Shown: positions 35,001 to 49,316 of the stretch, one piece after another
Numbering within the stretch: the stretch's first letter is position 1
How the letters are laid out: every line of letters starts with the position of its first letter
NCBI RefSeq assembly: GCF_000696385.1
Contig: NZ_JJMN01000051.1
Location: 26,047-90,046 of the forward strand
DNA: 64,000 bases
From: Vibrio metoecus
Lineage (GTDB): Bacteria; Pseudomonadota; Gammaproteobacteria; Enterobacterales; Vibrionaceae
Reading direction: 5' to 3'
Translations under genes and position numbers: made by a program
Notes under the pieces: generated by a model
Databases searched by the model: none
Told to the model about the DNA's origin: nothing
The model's input: the letters and a program-made list of their open reading frames with translations, nothing else

Positions 35001-38000
35001 CTAAGCTCAGCGAGGTAAGAACGACTTTCATAATGGCTTCCTTGTTTTATGTTATTGGTTTTATTGTGGCTTTACGTTGCTGACATGTGTTACGGCTCCT
35101 GATGTGCAACTGAATCTATGCTCTAAGCGTTTACGAATCGCTTTAAATTAGAGCCTGCTTATGTGAATAGTAGAAATTCGCCGCGGTGCGAACACTAACC
35201 AAGATAGATTTGCTTTAAATCAAAGATGGCGATGACAACATCATCAAAAAGCGAAGTCGGTCAAACTTTGTGCTGTTCCAAAAACAAAGGGCACCGATAA
35301 GGTGCCCTTCTTGACTTTACGCAGCGCTCAAAGCACGGCTCTTTATTCTTCTTCCTCTTGTCCTTCATCGGCTTCGTCACGGGTATAAAAACGGGCGAAG
35401 AACAAGCCGACTTCAAACAACAAGCACATAGGAATCGCGAGTAGCGTTTGCGAAATCATATCCGGTGGGGTTAGCAGCATGCCGACCACAAATGCCCCAA
35501 CAATAATGTAAGGACGCTTTTCCGATAGGCTTTTAGGCGTGGTTGCGCCCGTCCAGCACAGCAGAATGATCGCAACTGGCACTTCAAACGCGATACCAAA
35601 GGCTAGAAACAGCGCCAATACAAAATCGAGATAACTCGCGATATCGGTCGCGAATTCCACACCACCGAGTGAAATCGCGGTGAAAAATCCAAACACCAGC
35701 GGAAACACCACAAAATAGGCAAAGGCGACACCGCAGTAAAACAGCAGCGAGCTAGAGACCAACAACGGGAAGATTAAACGCCGTTCGTGCTTATATAAAC
35801 CGGGAGCCACAAAAGCCCACACCTGATACAAAATGAAAGGCACCGCGAGAAACACCGCGGCAATCAACGTCAGTTTTAAAGGCGTGAAAAATGGCGATGC
35901 TACATCAGTAGCAATCATGGTTGCTCCTGCTGGGAGCCGATCCACTAAGGGTTTTGAGACAAACTCGTAAATCTCATTCGAGAAATAGATCAGGCCAATA
36001 AACACCACGATGACCGCTGCCACCGCTTTGAGTAGGCGATTACGCAGCTCTAGTAAATGGCTGATCAAAGGTTGGGTCTGTTCTACGGAAGACATGCAAA
36101 CCTCATGTGAACAGATCAAAAAAGAGTTATCACATCAGCGTTAAAGCCTGGATAACTCTTTGGAAAGATAGCTTAGTCGGCCTTTTTTTCAGCCGGTTGC
36201 GGTGCGCTATCGAGGCGCACATCGGGCTCTGTAGCCGAACTGGGGTTGCTACTGGTAGAGCTAGCTTCACTGCTCGGCGTTGCGGCGTAAGGACGCTGCA
36301 CTTCCTGCGCGGCTTGCTTGAGTGATTCCACCGATTTTTGCAGTTCAGGAGATAAATTTTGCATCCCCATCTGCTCGGCTTTGCGCAGGTTTTCTTGCAA
36401 CTCCTGCACTTTCAGCTCATGCGCTAACTCATCCTTCACGCTATTGGCCATGCTTTTCGCTGCAGAGACAAACTTTGCCACGCTGCGAATCGCATGGGGT
36501 AATCGCTCAGGGCCAAGCACCACCAGCGCCACAATAGCGATCAATACCAGTTCCCAAAAACCGATATCAAACACGACTTATGCCTGCTCTTTGTCTTTTT
36601 TCACTTCAGCAGTCGCATTGGTTTTTGACTGCTCAAGATTTTTGGTTTCAAAATCAGCATCTTTCTGATTTGCTGTGGTGTTTGGTTCTTCTTCCGACAT
36701 GGCTTTCTTGAAGCCTTTTACCGCGCTACCCAAGTCACCACCGATACCACGTAGTTTCTTAGTGCCAAACAGCAATACCACGATAACTGCAATAATAAGA
36801 AGTTGCCAAATACTGATACCACCCATCTCTTTTACCTCGGGTTATGTGTGAACAAATCTTCGAGCTTGACCGAGCGACACTCGCTACTGGCGATAAGCCC
36901 GCCAACTCAACAGCCAACATAACGCACCAATGGTTGCGCTACCGATAGCTAAAGGTTCTAACTGATTGGAGATCCATATCGCCGAGCATACGACTAATGT
37001 GGCTCCAACACCAAACAAAAACTTTCCTGTCCCTTGCTGGCGTTTGGATTGTCGATAACCTTGATAAAGACTATCCAAACGCTGATTGAAGTTACGACCT
37101 TGCTTTAAGCTGTCATACAGTAATTCTGGCAGCTCAGGCATTTTTTCAAACCATAATGGCGCTCGCTCTTTCAGAGCGCTCAAGAAGGCTTGCGGCCCCA
37201 CTTGCTTGGCCATCCATTTTTCTAAAAATGGCTTGGCAGTCTGCCACAAGTCAAGTTGTGGGTAGAGCTGACGCCCCAAACCTTCCACATACAGCAAGGT
37301 TTTTTGTCACGCAAAACTAAACTGCGGCTGCACTTCCATATTGAAGCGGCGCGCGGTGTTGAATAGGTTAAGCAGCACATGTCCGAACGAAATTTCGCAT
37401 AGCGGTTTGGCGAAAATCGGCTCACACACCATGCGGATCGCCACTTCAAACTCATCCACATTGGTATCCAGTGGCACCCAACCCGAATCAACATGCAGTT
37501 GCGCCACACGGCGATAATCACGATTGAAGAAAGCGAGGAAGTTTTCAGCCAAATAGCGCTTATCTTCGCTATTCAGTGTCCCGACTATGCCGCAGTCCAA
37601 ACCAATCCACTGTGGGTTTTCAGGGTGGTCAGGATTGACGAACACATTACCCGGATGCATATCCGCATGAAAGAAACTGTCGCGAAACACTTGTGTGAAA
37701 AACACACTCACACCACGTTCCGCCAGTAACTTCATATTGGTACCGTTGGCATGAAGCCCTGCTAAGTCAGAAACTTGGATGCCATATATTCGCTCAGAAA
37801 CCATGACAGTTTCATTACAGAAGTCCGTCAGCACTTCTGGTACATACAGCTCTTCGCTGTTTTCGAAGTTGCGGCGCAGCTGAATGGCATTGGCCGCTTC
37901 ACGGCGTAGATCCAGCTCATCGAGCAAAGTTTTCTCGTATTCACGCACCACTTCCACCGGTTTTAAGCGGCGGGCTTCCGGCAGCGCTTTGGCGACAATG

Positions 38001-41000
38001 CGTGCCACGCGATACATCAGCTTGATATCCGCATCAATCTGCGGACGAATATCCGGACGAATCACTTTCAGCACTACATCGCGACCATTACTCTTGAGCT
38101 TGGCGGTGTGTACTTGGGCAATCGAAGCGGAAGCTAACGGTTTGATGTCAAAATCATCGAACCACGTTTCCAGCGGCGCGCCGAGTTCTTCTTCAATCAG
38201 TTGTTTGGCTTGCTGACCATCAAACGGAGCGACCTTATCTTGCAACATCGCCAAGGGATCGGCGATATGCGGCGGGAACAAGTCACGCCGGGTCGACATC
38301 ATCTGCCCGAATTTAATCCACACCGGCCCCAGCTCTTGCAGTGCCAAACGTAAGCGCTCACCTAACTGCTTGTCGGTGTGTTGATTGCGCAGCCAGAATA
38401 GAGATTTGCGCGCAAGCAGAGGCGCTCGGGTCAGATGATGATCAGGCAGCAACTCATCCAAGCCATATTCGAGTTGAACTTTAACTATGCGGTATAAACG
38501 TTTCAGCTCTGCAGGTTTCATGCTTTTTCCAATAGCTGGCTAAGACGCGCTTCTAAGCGCGCGGCCTGACTTTTCACTTCATCTACTTGATCGCAGAAAT
38601 AAGCAATTTCCAATGGCGGCGGCGCGATACGCCACTCTTCAGTGAGCACCTGTGCCAAGTGGTCTTGATGCTTATGCGCTTGCTGTTTTAAAGCGCCGGC
38701 GATGCTTTTGACACCATGCACCACACTGTGTGCCACCACATCACCGGTGATACGCGATAACCACTCTTCCACATCCGGTTTGCAATCGGTCATCAGCTCA
38801 GCAAACTTCTGCGCCAGTTGGATATCGCCTTCCAGTTCCAGCTTATCTTGCTTGATAAGACGAGTGATGTTGGCCTGTTCACGCAACTGAGGAAGAATCG
38901 AGAGGTTTAGTGCCAGATAGCAATCCGGTTGGCCTTCAAAGCCCGTCATCACATCGATGCGCTGACTAAAAACAAACGTTAGAGATTGATTTAATTCACG
39001 CAGATGCAGCGAAATCACTTTACCTTTCAGGCGCAGCAGTTTGCGGCCTAAAGCCGGATCATCATTAATGAGCGTGTTGAGCGTGGTTTCAATTACCGCA
39101 GTCAGAAGAGGAGACAATGGCATGGTTGCAAGCAATGACATAGCAGCCCTTAAAATTTGTAACCACGATGCAGCGCCACAATGCCGCCGGTCAGGTTGTA
39201 ATAGGTGGTTTGTTCAAAGCCTGCGTCTTCCATCATGCCTTTTAGTGTCTCTTGATCCGGATGCATGCGGATCGACTCAGCGAGATAGCGATAGCTGTCT
39301 GCATCATTGGCGATCAGCTGCCCCATCTTAGGCAGAATGTGGAATGAGTAGGTATCGTAGAGTTTCGACAGCGGATCGAGGATCGGCTTAGAAAACTCCA
39401 GCACTAACAGACGACCGCCGGGTTTCAGTACACGGAACATCGAACGCAGCGCTTTATCTTTGTCAGTCACGTTACGCAGACAGAAACTAATGGTAATGCA
39501 GTCAAAATAGTTATCAGGGAAAGGCAGCTCTTCCGCGTTGGCTTGTACGTAATGCACATTACCGACCACACCAATGTCGCGCAGTTTATCGCGGCCGACA
39601 TTGAGCATAGAGTTATTGATATCGGCCAAAATCACATGGCCTTTGTCGCCCACGATGCGCGAAAACTTGGCGGTTAAATCCCCCGTGCCACCACCCAAAT
39701 CGAGAATACGTTGTCCCGGACGTGCGCCAGAACAATCGATGGTAAAGCGCTTCCATAAACGGTGAATACCACCTGACATCAAATCGTTCATGATGTCGTA
39801 TTTGGCCGCTACCGAGTGAAATACTTGCGCGACTTTATGTACTTTTTCATCTTTACGTACGGTTTCAAACCCAAAGTGGGTCGTTTCCTGATTGTCTGTT
39901 GCCGAATTTGCTAGCACGTTGGTGTCCGTCATTATTTTTCCTCTTTGGCCGTCATCACTGCGGCGACTGCGGGCGATTAGTTTACTTTATCCTCAATCGG
40001 ATGTCTTTCTACTAAAGGGGCATTTTCCAGATCCGGCGCTTGTTGCGCGCGTTCAACTAATGGCTGAGGGATAGAACGTTTGATCTCAACCCCCAGCTGT
40101 TTGAAGCTTTCCGCCTGACGAATGGCGTTACCACGCCCAGTCACCAGCTTATTCATCGCCCCTTGATAACTCTGGTTGGCTTTATCCAGCGCGCCACCTA
40201 GCCCTTCCATATCTTCTACGAATAAACGCAACTTATCGTACAACTTGCTAGCACGTTCGGCGATCACCTGCGCATTTTGGTTCTGCCGTTCGTTGCGCCA
40301 TAAATTATCAATGGTGCGCAGTGCCACCAGCAAAGTGGTGGGGCCTCGACCAAAATAATGTTCTGCTCCATCGCCTCTTTAACCAAGCTTGGGTCAGCTT
40401 GAATCGCCACTTGGAAAGCCGGCTCAACCGGAATAAACATCAGCACATAATCAAGACTCTGAATGCCTTTGAGTTGATGGTAATCTTTCTGGCCAAGCCC
40501 ACGAATATGGTTACGCAACGCAAGTAAGTGCTCACGTAATGCACTATCTCGCTCGCTATCCGTTTCAGCATGGAAGTAACGCTCATACGCCACCAAGGCC
40601 ATTTTTGAGTCGATCACCACCTGCTTGTTTTGCGGCAAATGGACAATCACATCTGGCTGATAACGCTTGCCCGCTTCGTTTTGTAAGCTGACTTGGGTTT
40701 GGTATTCATGCCCTTCGCGCAACCCAGATTCTGCCAACACGCGCGCTAGCACCACTTCACCCCAGTTGCCTTGCTGTTTGTTATCCCCTTTCAGTGCTTG
40801 CGTCAGGTTGAGTGCTTCTTTGGCCATCTGTTCATTGAGACGCTGCAAGTTACGCAGTTCATGCACTAAGGTGTGACGCTCTTTGGCTTCGTGGTTAAAG
40901 CTATCATTGACCTGCTTTTTAAAGCCTTCGAGCTGCTCTTTGAGTGGGCTGAGCAAACCATCTAAACTCTGGCGGTTTTGCACATCCACTGTCGCGGTTT

Positions 41001-44000
41001 TGTGCTCAAACACTTGATTGGCCAAATGCTCAAATTGCTGTTTTAGGCGATCTTCGGCTCGTTCAAGCAGCTGCAATTTTTCTTGGCTCGCCACCAATTG
41101 CTGCTGATGACGCGCTTCTTGTTCACGCAATTGGCTTTCTAACTCGGCTTTTGCCGCGCGTACTTGGTTTAGCTCATCGGCGTATTGCTGGCGCTCTTGT
41201 TTTACCGCCTCAAAGTAACGCAGCTTTTCCAGCACTGCCATTAACTTGCCGTGTGATTGCTTGAGTTCAAATTCGTTTTTGTCACGTAACGCATCTAGCT
41301 CATCCAACTCTTGCTGAGCAGTGGTGAGCTGCTCATTAAGCTGCTGAATTTGCTGCGCATGCCAGTGGCTCTGCTGCTCAAGTTGTTGCTCAAGCAATTG
41401 GGTTTTCAGTTGGTAGCGCTGCTTGACCCACCAGCCGATCGCCACCCCAGTGGCTCCGGCGCTTACTAACGCCGACCACAAGGCGCTTTGATTTTCAAAA
41501 ATCCATTGCATGTTGAATACTTACTGTGATTTATCTCGATCAAAATGGTATTTCGACACTGGATAAATGTCCAGTTTGTTGCGCGTTTATTCTCCCCGTA
41601 GACTAGCGAAAAACTAAGGATAAGTGAGATTCAGGATGAATGAGAAACGCGCGTTGGGCTTAGGGCTGGCTTCTGTGTTGCTGTGGTCAACCGTGGCGAC
41701 TGCTTTTAAATTGACACTGGCCGAGTTGAACCCGCTGCAAATGGTGACGGTGGCGAGCATTGTCTCTGCACTGGCTTTACTGGTGATTTGTGCTGCGATG
41801 GGCAAGCTTAAGCTGATCGTCCCCACTTTGCTGGCGAATCCGTTTTACTACCTGCTGCTTGGGCTGATTAACCCACTCGCCTATTACCTGATTTTATTTA
41901 AAGCCTATTCGCTGCTGCCCGCGTCACAAGCACAAGCCATCAACTACAGTTGGGCGATCACCCTCACCTTGATGGCGGCGCTGTTTCTCGGCCAACGGAT
42001 TCGTAAACAAGATTGGATCGCTTGTGTCATGAGTTACCTTGGCGTGGTGGTGATTGCCACAAAAGGCGATCTGCTCGGCCTGCAATTTGAAAGCCCACTC
42101 GGGGTTGGGCTCGCACTACTGTCGACTCTGCTATGGGCAGGATATTGGATTCTCAATACCAAAAATAAAGCTGACCCGATCGTTGGGGTGTTACTCGGCT
42201 TTCTGCTCGCCATCCCGTTTGCACTGGCGCTGTGTTGGTACGAAAACCTCAATTGGCAAGGCATCACCACCCAAGGTTGGTTAGCGGTTACTTACGTGGG
42301 ACTGTTTGAAATGGGCATCACGTTTGTACTTTGGCTCAGCGCGCTGAAAAATACCCAGAACACCGCACGCATCAGTAACCTGATTTTTGCTTCGCCTTTT
42401 ATTTCGTTGTTTCTGCTCGCGACCATCATTGGTGAAGCGATTCACCCAACCACCTTGATCGGTTTAGTGCTGATTATTGCCGGTTTGATCGTGCAGCAGT
42501 GGAAAGGTAAAGCCAACGGTGCATCTGCCACACAAACCGAATCACTGTAAAACCAGCAGAACAATCAAAATTGATTACACTTTAAGCACAAGGCTAGTGT
42601 TTAGGAGGTGATGATGAATCGCCGTAATCAATCCGTAATCAACGAAGAAGTGACGTTTCCCAACGATGTCGAACTGGTCTCCACCACCGACACTCGTGGG
42701 ATTATCACCTACGCCAATGAAGCATTCTGTCAGGTCGCGGGGTATACCGCTGAAGAGTTACAGCATAAAAATCACAACATTATTCGTCATCCTGATATGC
42801 CCAAGGCAGCCTTTCAAGATTTGTGGGATCACCTGAAACTCAAACACGCTTGGCGCGGCGCGGTGAAAAACCGCTGTAAAGATGGCCGCTACTATTGGGT
42901 TGATGCGTTTGTTACACCAATCTATGAAAAAGGTCAGCTGGTTGGCTACCAATCTGTACGTCGTCAATTAGACCCCAAGGTGCGAGAGCGTGCCGAAAAA
43001 GCTTATCGCGCAATTCAACATGGCCAACGCATTACGCCAAGGCTGCAACTCTCGGCAACCCATAAGCTACTTATTTCATTACTGGTTACTGGGGCTCTCG
43101 CGCTGGCTTCTATTTTCTATTCTCCATACTGGTGTTTATTGCTTCCCGCGTTTTATTTTCTGCTTTTTTATGGTGAGGTGATAAACCTGCCTCATTTTAA
43201 TGATCGACTGCGCCAACAATACGATAGTGTGTCACGTTGGGTTTATTGCAATACGCCTAGCAACCAAGCGGAGTTTCATCTGTTAATGGATGAAGGGCGC
43301 AACCGCACGATTCTAGGTCGAGTGCTGGATGCCAGCCGAGCACTGCGCGATAAAGTGAAAGAGCTAGAACAGATCTCACACAGCTCAAGCCAAAGTGTCG
43401 AAGTGCAAAATGGAGAACTTGAAACCATCTCCACTGCGGTGGAAGAAATGGTCGCCACCATCGCCGAAGTCGCGCGCAACAGCAGTCACTCTTCAGAGCA
43501 AGTGCACCAAGCGACTCAACTTTGCCACCATGCCGCCAAACAAATCGATAATACCGAACAGCAAGTGGCTCATTTGGTAAAAGAGGTTGAGACTTCCTCA
43601 GCCAATACTGAAGTGATGGCTGAGAAAATTGCCGCGATTGGGCAAGTGATGAACGAGATTCTTGGCGTTGCTGATCAAACCAATTTATTGGCACTCAACG
43701 CGGCAATTGAAGCCGCTCGCGCGGGAGAACAAGGCAGAGGGTTTGCCGTGGTCGCCGATGAAGTGCGCGCCTTAAGCCAGCGCACTCACAAAGCGACAGA
43801 AGGGATCCAAGTCTCGATGCAAGAAATTCTGGATGCGCTGCAACAACTCAAAAACACGATGAACAGCGGCACACAACTCGCTAATGCCTGCATTCATACT
43901 ACGCAGGAAACCCGTTCAGAAATCCAAGCCCTGAATCAGGCGATCAGCAGTATTGATGATGCAGCAACCCAAATCTCCACCGCCGCAGAACAGCAAAGTA

Positions 44001-47000
44001 TTGTCGCCAAAGAGATCAATCAGAACCTGCTCAACATTAAAGATGCTTCGATTCGTACACTGCAAGATGCTCAATCCGTTGCGGATTTGGCATTGGATGT
44101 GAAAAGTAAAGCCGATGCCATGTCAGCGCTCGGCTTGTCATTTAAATCTTAGGATTAAACCCACTGGCCGGCGACGTAGCCACTCGACCAAGCCCATTGG
44201 AAGTTATAGCCGCCGAGCCAGCCAGTCACATCCATCACCTCTCCGACAAAGAACAAACCTGCCACGGTTTTGCACTCCATGGTTTTGGATGAGAGGCAGT
44301 CGGTATCCACTCCGCCGAGCGTCACTTCAGCAGTGCGATAGCCTTCGGTGCCGTTTGGCACAATCGACCACTGTTCTAAACTGGTTTGCACCGCGTCGAG
44401 CTCTTTGGGGGAATACTGTTTCAGCGGTTTATCGGCAAACAGTTGGCGCTCAATCAGCACTTCCACCAAACGCTTAGGCAACACTTTCGATAAGGTATTT
44501 TTCAAGCTCTGATTCGGGTGCGCTTCTTTTTCGCTATTCAGCAGCTCCGCCAAATCCACATCCGGCACTAAATTGGTGGTGATGGTTTGTCCCGGAGTCC
44601 AATAAGAGGAAATTTGTAGCACTGCAGGGCCAGATAAGCCGCGGTGAGTAAACAGCAAGGCTTCTTTAAAAGTTTTACCGCACTCTGCGCGCATCTCAAC
44701 GGGAATCGCCACACCCGATAACGGCGCAAAATCTTCCTTATCTTGCACATGCAACGTAAATGGCACTAGACCTGCGGTGGTACTGATCACGGGCAAGCCA
44801 AACTGCTCTGCGATTTTGTAGCCAAACGGCGTCGCGCCCAATTTCGGCATCGACAAACCGCCGGTAGCAACCACCAGCGACGCACACTCAATCTCACCGA
44901 TGGTAGTTTGCAGGGTAAAACCTTGTTCAGTGTGGGCTATCGTGCTGATTTCAACTTGATAACGCTGCTCGATATTGGGTTGATTACACTCACTGAGCAG
45001 CATATCCACAATCTCTTTGGCCGAATCAAGGCAAAACAGCTGGCCATGATCACGTTCTTCATAAGCAATGCCATATTTGCTGACCAGCGAGATGAAATCC
45101 CAGTTGGTGTATTGCGACAGTGCCGATTTCACAAAGTGTGGGTTTTGGCACAAGTAGTTCGCCGACGAGACATCATAGTTAGTGAAATTACAGCGACCAC
45201 CACCAGAGATCAGAATCTTCCGCCCCGGTTTTTTAGCATGATCGAGCAGTAATACCTGACGGCCACGTTGTGCCGCCTGCGCCGCGCACATTAAACCTGC
45301 TGCACCTGCGCCAATTATCACTACATCGACTTTCTTGCTCATCACGGCCACCTAATACCATAAAAAAAGGATGTGCTGAGTGCACATCCTTACTCACTTG
45401 GGCGGCTATTCTAACGGCAAATGGCCACTCTGCCAACGCAATGCCAATCTGCGGCCAACCGATGTGATTAGAGCATAAAGGCAACGACCGTAGTCAAAAC
45501 CAGTAATGAACCAGACAGAACAAACAGCTCACGGACCCGATCACACTTGCCGGTAAATACGGGATCATGATGATGGTGATACTCGCGACCTTTAAGATAG
45601 TGATATAAGCGAACCTGTTTGGTCACGTTACCATGAGTGGTAAAAAAACCCCGACCATCAACTTGTTGATAAAGCAACGGATGAGCTTCACGCATGATGT
45701 AAATAAGTGAGCGCAGTGCTGTCACATAACGTGCGACGTTAATCGCCGTCACGGCCATAAGCGCAAATAGAATGGTATCTCCACTGATCATCTTTTCCTC
45801 CCTACACACCTTGTGTTGAGAATGCCCAGAGAAAAAGACGATCGCTTCAGTTTGTCTTTTTGCCGATCTTACTCAGCAGGAGCATCCATCACAGAAGATG
45901 AGCCTTTCTTTGCCAATGCTGCCAGATCTTTATCAATGAAGAACAACGCCTTACCATCTTCACCGACCAGTTCCAGCTTATCTAAAATCCCTTTAAACAA
46001 CTTCTCTTCTTCGTGCTGTTCGGCCACGTACCACTGAAGGAAGTTAAATGTTGAGTAGTCTTGGGAAGTGAACGCCACATGAGCCAGTTTGTTAATCTGT
46101 TGCGTGATCTTCTGTTCATGTTGGTACGTCTCACGAAACACTTCACCCAGTGAAGCAAATTCGTGGCGTGGCGCAGCGATCGCACCAAGGATTGGCAGTG
46201 CTCCCGTCTCACTCACATAAGTGAACAGACGTTGCATATGCTGCATTTCTTCTACCGCATGAACGCGTAAAAACTCAGCAGCACCATCAAATCCTTTGTC
46301 TTCACACCAAGCACTCATTTGTAAGTATAGATTGGATGAGAAAAATTCGAGGTTAATTTGCTCATTGAGATGTTCAACCATCGCTTGCGACAACATAGAA
46401 AACTCCTAATTCACTGTAACTATTTGAACGAACTATAACATGTTCGCTAGTTATTGTAGCCCTACCCCAAAGCATCGCCATCAAACTGAGATCGCTGCGA
46501 CAAAAAAATCACCAATCCAGTGCTACGCTGTGCTTAGTCACCCGAAAAGGAGTCCATACAATAGAGTTATCAACATCTTTTGGTTGCGGTGGATCTGTCT
46601 GAAGACAGCAAACTGCTGGTTGAAAAAGCGGTGGCTCTGGCCAAACCTCTCAATGCAGAAGTCTCGTTCATTCATATTGATGTGAACTACGCTGAGCTGT
46701 ACACCGGCCTTATCGATATTAATTTGGCCGAAACCCAGCATCACGCCATGGAGGCATCGCAAAAACAGCTACAAGATTTAGCGCAACATGCCAATTACCC
46801 GATTAAGCATACCTTGGTCGGTAGCGGCGATTTGACCAATGAACTGTGCGAAACCATCAGCGAATTTAACGTGGATTTATTGGTGTGCGGCCATCACCAA
46901 GATTTTTGGAGCAAACTGCTCTCCTCCACTCGTCAGCTGATCAATAGCTCACCCGTGGATATGCTCGTCGTACCACTCTGCGACTGACGAGCAGAAAATA

Positions 47001-48517
47001 CTCAGGTAGACTGCGCACTCCATTCACTCATTCGATAGCGTTATGGTTTATCTCTCTGCAGTCACCCTGTTGTGGGCATTTTCATTTAGCCTGATCGGCG
47101 TTTATCTCGCCGGTCAGGTAGATTCTTGGTTTGCAGTCTGGATGCGAGTGGCTCTCGCGAGCTTAGTGTTCATCCCTTTTCTCCGTTTTAAAGATGTCCC
47201 GCGAGCTCTGATTGCCAAATTGATGGCAATTGGTGGCATTCAACTTGGCTTGATGTACTGTTTTTACTACCAATCTTTCTTGCTGCTCTCGGTTCCCGAA
47301 GTCTTACTGTTTACTGTATTTACTCCGATTTACGTCACCTTGATTTACGATTTTCTCAAAGGGCGTTTTTCCCCTTGGTATTTAGTCACCGCGTTGATTG
47401 CCGTTTTGGGTGCAGTGTTGATTAAATTTGCAGGAATTAATGACCATTTCCTGACGGGTTTTTTCGTGGTGCAAGGGGCCAACCTCTGCTTTGCGATTGG
47501 CCAAGTCGGCTATAAATACCTGATGGAGCGTGAGCAAACCGCCTTACCGCCACATACTGTGTTTGGTTATTTCTACCTCGGTGCACTGGTGGTAGCCAGC
47601 GTGGCGTTTTTGCTGCTTGGTAACCCTGAAAAGCTCCCGACAACTTCACTGCAGTGGGGAATCTTGCTCTATTTGGGGTTGATCGCTTCTGGGCTTGGCT
47701 ATTTTGCATGGAACAAAGGTGCATGCATGGTCAATGCCGGAGCCTTAGCCATCATGAACAATGCGCTAGTGCCTGCCGGTTTGGTGGTGAATATTCTGAT
47801 TTGGAACCGCGATGTCGACCTCATCCGTCTCTCTCTAGGCGGAGCCGTTATTCTCGCTTCTTTGTGGATCAACGAAACTTGGGTAAAACGTCGCGTTGAA
47901 CGTGATTATCAACGCCAAAACTTAACCTAAGCGGACTCTATCGCCCAAAACACCAAAGCCCATCATTAGATGGGCTTTGGCTTACGATTTATCGGCGTTG
48001 CAAGCTTAATGCATACTGACTTTAGCGGCGATCTCATGAACTAGAGCAGGATTAGTCTGCGCGACTTTTCCTTCCAGCTGTTGCTGTTTTTTCATCAGCT
48101 TACGCTGCTTCTTCAGCACTTTTTCCAGTTTTTTATGAAACTTCTGCTGTTTCTTCAAACTGCCTTTCGGCAATAGACTCGCCACGCCGGTATTGGTTTC
48201 GTTTTCCGATAACGCGGAGATATTGGCAGCAGGAGACCTCACACTCAGAGCTTGCGGCTTACACAGGCTTTTCTTATCACCCGCCACTCGTGCACAAGCT
48301 CGACACAAAAACTGCGGCTCAGCCACTAAGCGTTCAATCTCACCAAGGGAAGTCGCAATCTCATTGCGGCTGAGTTTACATAGACGTTTAGTCCACTGAC
48401 TGCTCCAGCTAAAATACGAATTATTCTCAGGCGCAGATATTACGTGGTTCATTTGAAAACACAAGTCAGATTCTGTTCGCGCTTGTTCACCAATAATGTT
48501 TGCGTTGAATGGGGTTA

Positions 48518-49316
<799 letters not shown>
